From Clostridiales bacterium (GTDB lineage: Bacteria > Bacillota > Clostridia > Oscillospirales > Oscillospiraceae): a stretch of 63,842 nucleotides of DNA. Under the pieces are notes generated by a model. The model saw only the letters and a program-made list of their open reading frames with translations. It was not told the origin of the DNA and did not search any database. Both the position numbers and the translations under genes were made by a program. Positions 1-7,630 of the stretch are shown piece after piece. The stretch spans positions 1 to 63,842 of the forward strand of contig JAJQCW010000003.1 in the NCBI GenBank assembly GCA_021202515.1. The letters run 5' to 3'. Every line of letters starts with the position of its first letter. The stretch's first letter is position 1.

Positions 1-104
1 AGCGGGGCGGGGGTGGTTCCCCTCCCTTTTAGGGGCTGCGGAATCTGCGGATAGCCCTTTTTAGGGTGTCACCTTTGTAACCTTTCCGGGGCTTGCCCCT
101 TTTT
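1..104. repeat. Left copy of ~104-bp direct repeat
   Basis: This stretch matches 12977-13081 almost base for base; the only differences I see are a 2-base indel near position 55 and a base change at the end. The copies are in the same orientation and 12,976 bp apart, so they bracket the plasmid-like module. The copy starts at the window edge and may extend further left. It contains two units of the paired-word array. Confidence 0.9.
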
Positions 105-445
105 AGGGCCTCCAGAATCTCCAGATAGCCGCCGTTTTCCTAGAAAATCCTAGTGCTGGAGCGGATTTCCCGCAAAATGTTAGTAAATGTTAGTATGCTT
201 TGCCGCTCATGTAGTAAAAAGTAGTAAATCGTTCTCCCATCTCTAAAAAAACATCTCAGGTTTTCTCAGGTTTTAGGTCAAGTTTTGTCAAGTTTTCGGT
301 CAACAAAAGTCAACATTTTGCTCTTTGTGGGTTCAACATTTTTCAACATTTCACATTTTGAGCGTCCTTTTTTAGGGCTGCCGAAACTGCCGGTTGCTTG
401 CTTTTAGGGCCTTACATTTCGGGTGATACCCTCTTTTAGGGTGTC
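1..445. repeat. Left paired-word repeat array
   Basis: No gene is seen here. The stretch is a chain of about a dozen units, many opening with TTTTAGGG, each followed by a 6-10-base word written twice with 2-4 bases between. Examples are CTGCGGAATCTGCGGATAG, CTCCAGAATCTCCAGATAG, GTTAGTAAATGTTAGTA, TCAGGTTTTCTCAGGTTTT and TCAACATTTTTCAACATTT. The word changes from unit to unit while the frame around it stays, which is unlike an ordinary tandem repeat. From 446 to 858 I see only scattered AT-rich and GC-rich sequence and no supported gene. Confidence 0.8.
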
Positions 446-858
446 CAGAATGTCCGGTTGCTGGTTCCCCTGCCGGGGTTGCCAATAAAGAAAGGGCCTC
501 CAGGTTGCCCGCCGGGTGCTGCTGATCCGCTCCGTGGGTCTCCCCTTGCCGGTAAAGGGAAATTGCCAAACGTTTGGCGGTTTCTCCGGGTGGTGCTTCT
601 ATATGGCATATCGGAAAAACGGCCTTTGTCGCGCTCCCTCCGGCTCTCTTATTATAGCATAGCCGCCCGCCGTCAAGTGGGGCGGCTGTGCTGGTTAATA
701 TAAATTGATGTCAATTTATATACGTTACCACAAAAACGGAACGCCTGTGTAATATCTTTTTTTTGCCTTTTTTCGCCCGGTAACTTCCTTTTATCGGCTT
801 TAATCAGCTTTGAAAGTTGCTGAAATAGCTTTTTTTGAGGGGTCAAAAAATTTTTTTT

Positions 859-942
859 TGCGCTGTAAAATGTGGTATGTGCGCTGTAATATGTGGTATA
901 TGCGCTGTAAAATGTGGCGGGTGCGCTGTAATTTGTGTGTAA
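859..942. other. Candidate plasmid origin: four 21-bp iterons
   Basis: Four directly repeated 21-bp units lie back to back at 859-879, 880-900, 901-921 and 922-942. All begin TGCGCTGTAA and the consensus continues with ATGTGGTAT. They lie directly downstream of the rep gene and next to an A/T-rich tract (about 830-859), the usual layout of a theta-type iteron origin bound by a winged-helix Rep. The repeats are seen directly; origin function is inferred. Confidence 0.75.
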
Positions 943-953
943 GAAAATGTAAA

Positions 954-2612
954 TTAGGCGTTTCCTTTGGCCTCTTGCCTTGCGTCAATTCTTGCCCGCT
1001 CTTTGGTTTTGGCTTTCTTATACGCGCTGATTTCTTTTTCTTGCTTGTCTGCTATCTCTATGAACGTCTTGGCAAATCCCGATTCAAATCTAACTTCTAA
1101 CCGCCCGTTTAACCAATCGGCTATGTCTGCGTTATCGCTTACTATCGGGGTCAGCGTAAAGACGGCGTTCCCCTCCCTGCTTTCTTTGGCTATTACATCT
1201 TCCACTTCCTCAATAGCCGCTTCAATGGGTCTTACTATGTCTTGCTGATAGTGGCGGTTTTTTCCCGCTTCTTCGATTGTTGGTAGCCCTAAATGCTGCC
1301 GGATCGCCTCAAAGGAAATAGTAAAGCTGCCGTTCGTTTTAATGGCTTTTGCGTTCTGCCTTGCCAGATAAAAGATATACTCCGTCAAACTAAAGGCATT
1401 GCTTTTCAACTGATAGCAGAAAGAGGGGAACACGGTGAAATACTGTGCCAGAAACTCTAAATTGAAATTCTCATTTACCGATAAATAGATTTTTGAACCT
1501 TGTTTCTGGTAGTTATAGAACAAAACGCCGCCGGATTCTCTTTCCGGTTCCTTCCGGCCTTTTTTGTATATCTCCCCGCTGATTACCATTTTAAGCTGCT
1601 GATTAAAGAAGTTGATAACCGCCCGCCTTGCTGCGTCAGGACGTGAATACATCTTCAACGCAACCATTTCTTGCAAATCAATAACGACTTCACGCGGGAA
1701 AAATTGGTTGTTCATCTGCTGCATGGTGAAGTAAAAGATTTTTGAAAATCCTTTATTCTTGCCAGACAAAACACTTTGGGCATCATTGAACGTCAAAACG
1801 ATTTTATCCCGCTTGTTTTCCCTGGTTATTCTCATCGCCTTGCCCGCTTGTTCGTACTTTATGTGTTCGTGGCGGTTGGTCTTGCTCCCCTCCATTTGCC
1901 GCATACCGGTGTTAAGTGTGCGCTGTATAAAGCTAAGTGCGGGGCCAGTTGGAGCGGGGGCAAGTTCCTTTAAGCAGAAACTACCTGCATTTTCCCCCTT
2001 TTTCTTCTCTTTGGCTTCTTCTTCGTCCTGTACCCTCTTGAAAATTCTTTCAAAAAGGCTGTCTGTTGCTTCTCCGGTTTTGGGGTCAATCTCACATTCC
2101 ACAAAGTCGGCAAAGGTCAATTCAGCCTTGCCGGTTTCTTTTTTATATGCTTCTGCTGCGTCCGCCGTATAGGGCAAAATGGCGGCTATATTCTCCGATA
2201 AAAGTAAAAGCTGCGTATAGTCTCTAATGGGGATTTGTCCGGCTTTTTCCTTCTTGTCTAGCACCTTAAAATATTCGTCCATGCCGGGAACGATTTCCAT
2301 AAATTCGCCGTACTCTTTCGCAAAATCGACATTCGCTTTCACAAATGCGTTATAGGCGGAATCTCTAAGCATAAATGCGGCAGTTTGTGAGATTGTTCCC
2401 ATCAATGTTTCAAGGTTGGGAAAGTCTGTTATCTTTACAGGAATAGAAAGAGTGTCTAACGCGGATTGGAGGGCCTCCCTTTCGTTTTCGCTAAGTTCCT
2501 GTTCTGTCCACTGCGGCTGTTGCCCCTCCTGCGCCGCTCCTGTGGCGGTCTCCGGCTGCTGCACTGTCTCCGGCTCTTGCCGTTGATGTTCTTCACGGGT
2601 TTTATCACTCAT
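954..2612 (-). CDS. Plasmid replication initiator (Rep, winged-helix type)
   Basis: This 552-residue protein probably binds the adjacent iterons and starts plasmid replication. The first ~170 residues are acidic and rich in Gln and Glu. The C-terminal half looks like an initiator winged-helix domain, including a segment starting NAFSLTEYIFYLARQ and a following helix-turn-helix FEAIRQHLGLP. I chose the start at 2612, preceded by GGGAGG at 8 bases and overlapping the upstream stop by ATGA, over an upstream in-frame Met at 2645. It is the last gene of a parA-RHH-rep operon and ends 12 bp before the iterons. The Rep call rests on position plus fold-like segments; I cannot name a Pfam family with certainty. 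Confidence 0.72.
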   Translation of the reverse strand: MSDKTREEHQRQEPETVQQPETATGAAQEGQQPQWTEQELSENEREALQSALDTLSIPVKITDFPNLETLMGTISQTAAFMLRDSAYNAFVKANVDFAKEYGEFMEIVPGMDEYFKVLDKKEKAGQIPIRDYTQLLLLSENIAAILPYTADAAEAYKKETGKAELTFADFVECEIDPKTGEATDSLFERIFKRVQDEEEAKEKKKGENAGSFCLKELAPAPTGPALSFIQRTLNTGMRQMEGSKTNRHEHIKYEQAGKAMRITRENKRDKIVLTFNDAQSVLSGKNKGFSKIFYFTMQQMNNQFFPREVVIDLQEMVALKMYSRPDAARRAVINFFNQQLKMVISGEIYKKGRKEPERESGGVLFYNYQKQGSKIYLSVNENFNLEFLAQYFTVFPSFCYQLKSNAFSLTEYIFYLARQNAKAIKTNGSFTISFEAIRQHLGLPTIEEAGKNRHYQQDIVRPIEAAIEEVEDVIAKESREGNAVFTLTPIVSDNADIADWLNGRLEVRFESGFAKTFIEIADKQEKEISAYKKAKTKERARIDARQEAKGNA

Positions 2613-2985
2613 CCGCTGCGCCTCCCTTTCCTTCCATTGCTGCAATGAGGGCCTTTGCCTGCTGGTACACCTCCGGGTGTTCCTCCCTGTGTGCCTGTAT
2701 ACAGACGTTGATAAATTCGGTCATGGTCTTGCCGCTGATCTTCGACATGACCTTTACATACTCATGATTTTCAGGGGTAAAGGCGGTGTTGATCCTCACG
2801 GCCTTGCAACCTTTCCGGCCCTGCGTTTTCAGCTTCGCCGCCCGCTCCTGCTGTTCCTCCAGGCTTGCGGTTCCCTGCTGCCTGTAAGCGTGTTTCCCGG
2901 TCTCAATAGCTGCATACACTTCCCCGGTGTTTACGCCGGTTTCCTGCCGCTCCGTGTTGATACTCCCAAAATCTTTCTTTGCCAT
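2605..2985 (-). CDS. Ribbon-helix-helix partition/regulatory protein
   Basis: A 126-residue basic protein. Its N-terminal half is polar and probably flexible. The segment from about residue 60 (AVRINTAFTPENHEYVK followed by an MSKISGKTMTEFIN helix) fits a ribbon-helix-helix DNA-binding fold. Lying directly after parA, it is the natural centromere-binding partner, comparable in role to ParG or omega proteins. The start at 2985 has GGAGG upstream, overlaps the end of parA by a few bases, and drops a 25-residue in-frame extension that would lie inside parA. Its stop overlaps the rep start, so the genes are translationally coupled. Function is inferred from context. Confidence 0.65.
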   Translation of the reverse strand: MAKKDFGSINTERQETGVNTGEVYAAIETGKHAYRQQGTASLEEQQERAAKLKTQGRKGCKAVRINTAFTPENHEYVKVMSKISGKTMTEFINVCIQAHREEHPEVYQQAKALIAAMEGKGGAADE

Positions 2986-2989
2986 TGTC

Positions 2990-3730
2990 TCATACCTCCA
3001 TGATTTTCTGATAAAGTGCTTTATAGTCCTGCGCCGGTTTGCTCTTTGGCGCATAGTCAAAAAGGCTCTGTTGTAAGGCCATAGCCTCCCGGATTGCTAC
3101 TCCGGCCCGGATTTCCCCTAACAGGGGTGCGCCGATGGCTGCGCCCTTCTCTTTAATGGTCTCCCGCAAAAAGCGGTTGATCCGGGGCCTCCGGTCATAC
3201 TTGGTTATCACTGTGCCGTGGATTTTTAGCCCGGTGTTCGTCTGCTGTATGTGGTGGGCTATGTCTGCAATCTGGTATAGGCCCTGTAAGCTGCTGCTGT
3301 CAGTCTCCAGGGGAATCAAAAGCCCGGTGGACGCATAAAGCGCATTATTTTGAAGCTCTCCCATAGCCGGGGCGGTGTCTATCAATACCAGGTCAAACGC
3401 CGGTAAAATAGGGGATAGCGCCCGCTCTAACCGCCTTGCGCTCCCCGGCCCGGTGCGGATCGCCGTTAGGTTCGCGCTGCCTCCCATCAAGAAAACGCCG
3501 CTCCCCGTGGCCTGTATCGCCGTTTCCGGGGCTGCCCCCTTTGCTATCAGGTCATAGCTGCCGGGGCGGTGTAGGTCTGCCCCTAACCAGATAGAAAGGC
3601 TGCTTTGTGGGTCAAGGTCAATCGCCAATATTCTTTTACCGGCTGCCGCTCCAGCCTGTGCCAGTGCGCCCGCCGTGGCGGTCTTGCCCGTTCCCCCTTT
3701 AATCGCCGCTGTGGTTATAACCTTCGTCAT
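2990..3730 (-). CDS. parA: ParA-type plasmid partition ATPase
   Basis: A 246-residue Walker-type ATPase that should move or position the element's DNA at cell division. The deviant Walker A motif KGGTGKTA lies at about residues 11-18, the A' motif region is LAIDLDPQSSLS, and Walker B is DLVLIDTAPAMG. The length fits small ParA/Soj proteins without an N-terminal DNA-binding domain. The start at 3730 is preceded by AGGGAGG, better than the ORF Met 18 bp upstream. The first gene of a three-gene operon (parA, RHH protein, rep), it has a dyad 60-100 bp upstream that may be its operator or centromere. Confidence 0.92.
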   Translation of the reverse strand: MTKVITTAAIKGGTGKTATAGALAQAGAAAGKRILAIDLDPQSSLSIWLGADLHRPGSYDLIAKGAAPETAIQATGSGVFLMGGSANLTAIRTGPGSARRLERALSPILPAFDLVLIDTAPAMGELQNNALYASTGLLIPLETDSSSLQGLYQIADIAHHIQQTNTGLKIHGTVITKYDRRPRINRFLRETIKEKGAAIGAPLLGEIRAGVAIREAMALQQSLFDYAPKSKPAQDYKALYQKIMEV

Positions 3731-3793
3731 AGCGTTTCCTCCCTTCACGCTTCTTGTACTAATAAGAACAGAGGTATAAAAGGCGTGGCCGAT

Positions 3794-3831
3794 TTTCTAA
3801 TTAAGCTATTCAATATTACTTCAATTAGAAA
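3794..3831. promoter_or_regulatory. Inverted repeat upstream of parA
   Basis: The arms TTTCTAATTAAGC (3794-3806) and CTTCAATTAGAAA (3819-3831) form a near-perfect dyad with a 12-base AT-rich centre. It lies about 65 bp before the parA start, where plasmid partition operons often carry an operator or parS-like site. No convincing -35/-10 pair was found in the dyad itself. Confidence 0.5.
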
Positions 3832-3843
3832 CTCCTGCGGCCC

Positions 3844-4092
3844 TTAATCTGTATCTTCGTTTTCCGGCTCATCCACTATGGTTAAATATGCGTTCCCCGC
3901 AACTATACCATAGAGAAACGAATTTAGCGCAACATCGTCAACGGTGAAAGTTGGTTCTTTTTCGTACTGCTCCCGCAACGGTGGATAATAGAAGTTAAAC
4001 ATTTCCTTTATGCGCTGCTGAAATTCGGGGTTGCTCCCGAAAGATTCAAAAACAAACTCCCTGATTTCTTTTTCTGATAGTTCCTTGCCCAT
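3844..4092 (-). CDS. Small acidic protein of unknown function
   Basis: An 82-residue soluble protein that I do not recognise. It is rich in Glu and Phe with no membrane segment or Cys motif, and starts MGKELSEKEIREFVFE, probably helical. The start at 4092 has a clean GGAGG seven bases upstream, better than the Met seven codons earlier. It follows the recombinase gene on the same strand by about 34 bp and precedes the parA regulatory region, so it likely belongs to the recombinase transcript. Confidence 0.6.
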   Translation of the reverse strand: MGKELSEKEIREFVFESFGSNPEFQQRIKEMFNFYYPPLREQYEKEPTFTVDDVALNSFLYGIVAGNAYLTIVDEPENEDTD

Positions 4093-4126
4093 TGTATTTC
4101 CTCCTATACTCATTTTGTGGCGGGTG

Positions 4127-5248
4127 TTATCCCGCCAGGGCCTCAGCGATTGCCGCCAACTGCTCCAACTGCGCCGGGGTCAGCCGCTGCAAGGTGCTGT
4201 CAATCTTCGTCCGGCTCCCGTCCTCCTGGTTCCCGTGGTACAGGTTATAGAGCTGCTGCGCCGTCTGCGCCTCCTGCTTCTCTGTGTCGGTATGTAAATA
4301 AATCTCCGTGGTGGCGGGGTTCGCGTGTCTCATGTATTTCTGCGTCTGGTATATATCGCCGGTCAGTTCCATGCAAGCTGTCCCCGCCGTGTGTCTCAGG
4401 CTGTGGGCGGTCAACCGGGGGCTGTTGTATCCCGCCTCTTGCATGGCCTTTTTAAGCATGGTGCTTATTGTGGTGGTGGCGATCCGCTGCCCTCTGGAGC
4501 GGTTGCCAGTAGAGACGAACAGGGGGCTTGTGCCTGTCGGGTGGTCTGTCCTGCTGTCCAGGTAGTCCCGGATGGCTGCCGCAACCTCCGGGGCCAGGGG
4601 CTTTTTCTGGTCGGGTTCTGTCCGGCCCTTGCCCCAAACGTATAACCAGGCTTGCCCGCCTTTGGTCTCCAGGTCTTGCACGTTCGCCCGGTGTAGCTCT
4701 ATCGTTCTCAAGCCCGCATTGATAGCTAAGAGGTACATAGCGTATAGGCGTTTTCCCTGTTCGGTGCTGCGCTGCACTCTCCCGGCCCTATCTTTATCGG
4801 CCTCCCCTGCTGCGGTGGTCTTTGCCGCCGCCCTGGTTGCTATGCTGTTCTCTACGTTCCGCGCCTCCTGCACTGTCAGCGCGTCTTTCTTGTGGTCGCT
4901 GTGGTCTACCTTTGGGGCGTGGACGTTTTCGGCTATGTTGGGGTAAATGCCGTTTGCCGCTGTCCATGCAAAGAACTGTTTGACGCTGCGCAAGTAGGCG
5001 GTCACTGTGTTGGGCTTCAACCCCTTGCCGGTCAGATAGTCCCTGTAAGAAATTATATCCTGTCGAGCGGGGCGGGCTGTCCCGGTCTCCTGCATCCAGC
5101 GCCCGAACGCCTTTAGGTTCTTGGTGTATGCCCGTGTGGTGGTCTCGCTGCGGTCAATCCATCTCACAAAGTCCATGAACAGCGGGGCGGTGATTTCCCG
5201 CGCCGGTTCCATCTGTTGGGCGGGGTAAATGGTGGCAAGTTCGTTCAT
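4127..5248 (-). CDS. Tyrosine recombinase (Xer/phage integrase family)
   Basis: A 373-residue site-specific recombinase. The N-terminal ~110 residues resemble a SAM-like core-binding domain. The catalytic domain shows the first Arg in NAGLRTIELH, the HxxR box in AHSLRHTAGTAC, the following His in MRHANPATTEIY and the Tyr in that last motif. A ~40-residue C-terminal tail after the catalytic Tyr is unusual and contains TPAQLEQLAAIAEALAG. The start overlaps the upstream small gene by ATGA. In a plasmid-like module this enzyme probably resolves multimers or drives integration; it is distinct from the integrase at 20234. The family call is firm, the substrate site unknown. Confidence 0.9.
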   Translation of the reverse strand: MNELATIYPAQQMEPAREITAPLFMDFVRWIDRSETTTRAYTKNLKAFGRWMQETGTARPARQDIISYRDYLTGKGLKPNTVTAYLRSVKQFFAWTAANGIYPNIAENVHAPKVDHSDHKKDALTVQEARNVENSIATRAAAKTTAAGEADKDRAGRVQRSTEQGKRLYAMYLLAINAGLRTIELHRANVQDLETKGGQAWLYVWGKGRTEPDQKKPLAPEVAAAIRDYLDSRTDHPTGTSPLFVSTGNRSRGQRIATTTISTMLKKAMQEAGYNSPRLTAHSLRHTAGTACMELTGDIYQTQKYMRHANPATTEIYLHTDTEKQEAQTAQQLYNLYHGNQEDGSRTKIDSTLQRLTPAQLEQLAAIAEALAG

Positions 5249-5433
5249 TTCTCCGCGGCCTCCCTTCGTTTTATGGTGTCCAGCTCTATGACAAGCTCTT
5301 TCCAGGTCATTTCTTCAATCGGCTTTTTCGGCTCATGCCTCTTTGCTTTGGCTGCGGCTATGGCCTTTTCGGTGTTCTCCCTCATCTGCTGCCCGATTGC
5401 ATCAAGGTCAATCCCTAAACAAATATTGTCCAT
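5245..5433 (-). CDS. Small hypothetical protein upstream of recombinase
   Basis: A 62-residue charged, probably helical protein starting MDNICLGIDLDAIGQQ and ending in a Lys/Arg/Glu-rich segment. The start at 5433 has GGAGG seven bases upstream; an in-frame Met at 5505 would sit on the promoter -35 box, so it is not used. The stop overlaps the recombinase start, which suggests coupled expression. I do not recognise the family; a recombination accessory role is only a guess from position. Confidence 0.6.
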   Translation of the reverse strand: MDNICLGIDLDAIGQQMRENTEKAIAAAKAKRHEPKKPIEEMTWKELVIELDTIKRREAAEK

Positions 5434-5476
5434 GTTCCGCGCCTCCTGTGTTCCGTGTGTTCTTTTTCTATCTCTT

Positions 5477-5505
5477 ATTATAGACTGTTCTTTTTCTTTT
5501 GTCAA
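5477..5505 (-). promoter_or_regulatory. Sigma-A promoter of the recombinase operon
   Basis: On the minus strand a consensus TTGACA (5505-5500) is followed after exactly 17 bases by TATAAT (5482-5477). Transcription would start near 5470 and read the 62-residue gene, the recombinase and probably the 82-residue gene. This is the strongest promoter match in the island. Confidence 0.85.
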
Positions 5506-5620
5506 CGGGTTTTATACTTCTTGTGCAGATTTTGAAAGGCGGGGGTATATCCCCCTCCCCCTCCCCGCTGCTGTTCTTCACGCCGTCACTGGGAATAATT
5601 TCACGCGCCCGTTTCTAGGC

Positions 5621-5990
5621 AATTCTTCGCAATTCTTCGGGCAACCTTCGGGCTATTTCCTTCAAGCAATTTCAAGCAATTAGAAGCAATTCACGCCATT
5701 AAAAAAGAGGCTCCCGGATTGCTCCGGGGGTCTCTCTTTATTGGTTTTCCTGTTCGTGCGTGTATAACGATGTCCGAAAACTGCCCTCCCCTCCCCTGCC
5801 GCTCCAGGTGGCGGGGCTGTCTGTTTTCCGCTCTGGAGCGGGTTTATAGCCCTCTGTGGGCCTCCTGAAACGCTTTTGAAACGGGGTAGGGGTGGAGGGT
5901 GAAACGGCCTGAACCGCCATAGAAACGCCGTGAAACGGGGCTAGAAACGGCCTGAAACGGCCTTTGAAACGCTGCGAAACGCCGGTTGGA
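5621..5990. repeat. Short-word repeats in the 5.4-6.0 kb gap
   Basis: The gap from 5506 to 5995 has no supported gene. At 5621-5697 words such as CAATTCTTCG, CAACCTTCGGG and TTCAAGCAATT are repeated side by side. At 5867-5982 the hexamer GAAACG occurs nine times in about 115 bp with irregular 4-17-base spacers. Both belong to the same side-by-side word style as the arrays at 1-445 and 12.9-13.4 kb. Confidence 0.7.
5701..5738 (-). terminator. Intrinsic terminator of the membrane-protein operon
   Basis: A GC-rich stem (AGAGGCTCCCGGA against TCCGGGGGTCTCT) is followed on the minus strand by TTTTTT. It would end transcripts running through the 5996-7375 genes about 260 bp after the last stop. 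Confidence 0.7.
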
Positions 5991-5995
5991 ACGGG

Positions 5996-6949
5996 CTATT
6001 GCTCCCCTCCCTCCTGTTGCCTTGCCAGCCGCCAAACCTTCGTTTTGTTCGTCCCAAACGCTGCCGCCGTCTCCTGGTAGCTGTGGCCCGCCTCCAGGTA
6101 GGCCAGTATTGCCGCCTCCTGGTTTTCCTCTGCCTCCTGCGGCCTCCACGTTTCGGCTTCTTTCCGGTATCTGCGGGCCTGATCCTGTGCCTCCCTTAAC
6201 TGTGTTTCCAACCTGTCCCGCTGCCGTGTAACGCTTTCAAGTTCTTCTGTGTTGTCCGCCCGGCAAATCGCCGTTTGCCTCCATTCTTCGCCCTCATCCT
6301 GGGCGGCCTTCAAATCCTTCTTTAGTCGGTCAACCGTTTTCTGCTGCTTCTCCATCCCGTGAACCAGGGCCAGCAGATAGACGGCTTTATATGCCCTGTC
6401 AATCTCTGCTTCGTTTACCTCCATGTTTAACGCCTGGTGTAGCAGCGCCCTTGTTTGGCGGCATCCGTTCCGCTCCCATTCCTGCCCGGCCTCCCATTCG
6501 CCGCCGTGGGCAAGGTGAGAAAGAACTTCGTCAACCTCTGGGGCCTGGAGGACTTGCCAGGATAATAACCAGGGCTTGCGCTTCCACCATGCCAGGGCCA
6601 GCAGCGCCGCGCCCAACAGGGCCAGACAAAACCGCCCGTAAAAGGATAACCACGCAAGGGCAACGGCACACAATACCAGGGCAAGGCCAGCAGCAGCGCA
6701 AAACCGGGTTGCCGGGGCCAGGACGTTATAAAACACGCCGCCGGGGTTCAGGGCCAGAACCAACAGCAGCAGCAGAACCAGGCACCACGCAAAAGCCGCC
6801 GGTTCCGCTCCCCGCTCCCCCAACGTGAACAGGGTAAACAGGGGAATACAGGCTATGATCTCCCGCCAAAAGTAGCGGGCCAGACGAAACCAGGGGAAAA
6901 CCCACGTTTGCGCCCATTCCTGCGCCCGGTCAAGTATCGCCCAAACCAT
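5996..6949 (-). CDS. Membrane-anchored coiled-coil protein with C-terminal HTH
   Basis: A 317-residue protein I cannot place in a named family. Residues ~30-125 contain about four hydrophobic segments, including a long Leu-rich stretch and ALLALAWW. Residues ~175-275 are charged and heptad-like, predicting a coiled coil. The last ~35 residues (AAILAYLEAGHSYQETAAAF followed by TNKTKVWRLARQ) match a homeodomain-like helix-turn-helix. A membrane anchor, stalk and DNA-binding head could tether element DNA to the membrane or act as a membrane-bound regulator; this is inference. The ribosome site is weak and the gene starts 2 bp after the preceding stop, suggesting coupled translation. Last gene of a small-membrane-protein operon. 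Confidence 0.65.
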   Translation of the reverse strand: MVWAILDRAQEWAQTWVFPWFRLARYFWREIIACIPLFTLFTLGERGAEPAAFAWCLVLLLLLVLALNPGGVFYNVLAPATRFCAAAGLALVLCAVALAWLSFYGRFCLALLGAALLALAWWKRKPWLLSWQVLQAPEVDEVLSHLAHGGEWEAGQEWERNGCRQTRALLHQALNMEVNEAEIDRAYKAVYLLALVHGMEKQQKTVDRLKKDLKAAQDEGEEWRQTAICRADNTEELESVTRQRDRLETQLREAQDQARRYRKEAETWRPQEAEENQEAAILAYLEAGHSYQETAAAFGTNKTKVWRLARQQEGGEQ

Positions 6950-6951
6950 TT

Positions 6952-7101
6952 TTACAGGTTCCCAAACGCAAGGGCCAGGGTTCCGAAAATCAGCAGGAAC
7001 ACGCCGGGGGCCAGGTAGCCCAACGCAACGGCAACGGCCCCAAAAATGGCAACCGCAAGCCCGCCGATTCTAATAATCATTTCTTCGTGCTTCTCGTTCA
7101 T
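6952..7101 (-). CDS. 49-residue membrane protein
   Basis: A small gene with an excellent ribosome site (GGAGG eight bases before the ATG). The product has a short charged N-terminus (MNEKHEEMIIR) and then two hydrophobic segments separated by a Gly/Pro turn (GYLAPG), so it should be a two-helix membrane hairpin. It lies between the 86-residue membrane protein and the coiled-coil protein, with 13-bp and 2-bp gaps. Function unknown; size and hydrophobicity would fit a holin-like or type I toxin-like peptide but nothing proves this. Confidence 0.6.
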   Translation of the reverse strand: MNEKHEEMIIRIGGLAVAIFGAVAVALGYLAPGVFLLIFGTLALAFGNL

Positions 7102-7114
7102 GGTATAGCCTCCA

Positions 7115-7375
7115 TTAAAGATATTTTTCCGCTATCAGGATAATTTGAGACAACAGGGCCAGAACGCCGATAATGTATTGAACCGGTTCGGCCCAACGGG
7201 GCGGCAAAATCACGCCAACAGCACAAATAACAATCGCAACCGCAAGCGTGGTATAGGTCGCATACTCAAACCCGCCTTGCAAGGAAAGGAAAAAATCTTG
7301 CTGCCAGTACATAACGCCGAAAATTGCCGCCAAAATCGCCGCCCAAAAGAGGCGCTGCGTTACATTGCCGTTCAT
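7115..7375 (-). CDS. 86-residue membrane protein
   Basis: A small integral membrane protein with three hydrophobic segments (about residues 9-22, 38-58 and 64-82) and little else. It starts with a strong ribosome site and its ATG overlaps the stop of an 18-codon leader ORF. It heads the operon whose 5' leader is crossed by the antisense RNA candidate at 7480-7552. I do not recognise the family. Holin-like proteins in phages and plasmids have a similar size and layout. Confidence 0.65.
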   Translation of the reverse strand: MNGNVTQRLFWAAILAAIFGVMYWQQDFFLSLQGGFEYATYTTLAVAIVICAVGVILPPRWAEPVQYIIGVLALLSQIILIAEKYL

Positions 7376-7428
7376 GCCTCCGGCCTCCCCTCTTTATCGG
7401 CTTCCCTCTGCATGGTTACATCTTTCAA
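7372..7428 (-). CDS. Possible 18-residue leader peptide
   Basis: A TTG-initiated ORF with AAAGGAG seven bases upstream encodes a short, charged peptide whose stop overlaps the next start by ATGA. Such leader ORFs often couple translation to the following gene, here under a countertranscribed RNA. The alternative is that the sequence is only untranslated leader. Confidence 0.35.
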   Translation of the reverse strand: MKDVTMQREADKEGRPEA

Positions 7429-7443
7429 AACTAAGCTCCTTTC

Positions 7444-7472
7444 TTGACGTGTGGAGGGGCTAGCAGTAAAAT
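7444..7472 (+). promoter_or_regulatory. Promoter of antisense RNA 1
   Basis: TTGACG (7444-7449), a 17-base spacer and TAAAAT (7467-7472) face right, opposite to the operon. The same arrangement recurs at 18515-18543 with matching sequence around it. Confidence 0.65.
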
Positions 7473-7479
7473 AGAGGCT

Positions 7480-7552
7480 GCCCCTCCCTTTTGGGTGGTG
7501 GTCGTGGCCTCTTGCGTTTGGTTTGGTAGACTGATAGCGCAAGGGGCCTTTT
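7480..7552 (+). ncRNA. Candidate countertranscribed antisense RNA 1
   Basis: The predicted ~73-nt RNA begins after the TTGACG/TAAAAT promoter, carries a small hairpin (CCTCCC TTTT GGGTGG), the motif GTGGTCGTGG at 7498-7507, and ends in a terminator (GGCC and CTTGCG pairing with CGCAAG and GGCC, 7506-7548, then TTTT). It is fully antisense to the untranslated leader of the minus-strand operon that starts near 7624. Its counterpart at 18551-18624 has the same promoter and loop motif, so the unit is probably a real gene that moves or duplicated. Target and mechanism are inferred. Confidence 0.5.
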
Positions 7553-7630
7553 CTGTGCCAGCCGGTGCGGGTGGTGGTGTCGGTGCTGCTGCCCCCTTTC
7601 GGTTTGTTGTCCCGCTCCTGTGGCCCTTTT

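Noticed and set aside
1-445. Possible CRISPR array
   Set aside because: Units are ~30 bp with no constant repeat and spacer of CRISPR size, and the variable word is duplicated within a unit. No cas genes are present.
810-1100. Plus-strand ORF with periodic Cys-Met-Trp
   Set aside because: The periodicity is only the four 21-bp iterons read as codons; there is no ribosome site and it overlaps rep.
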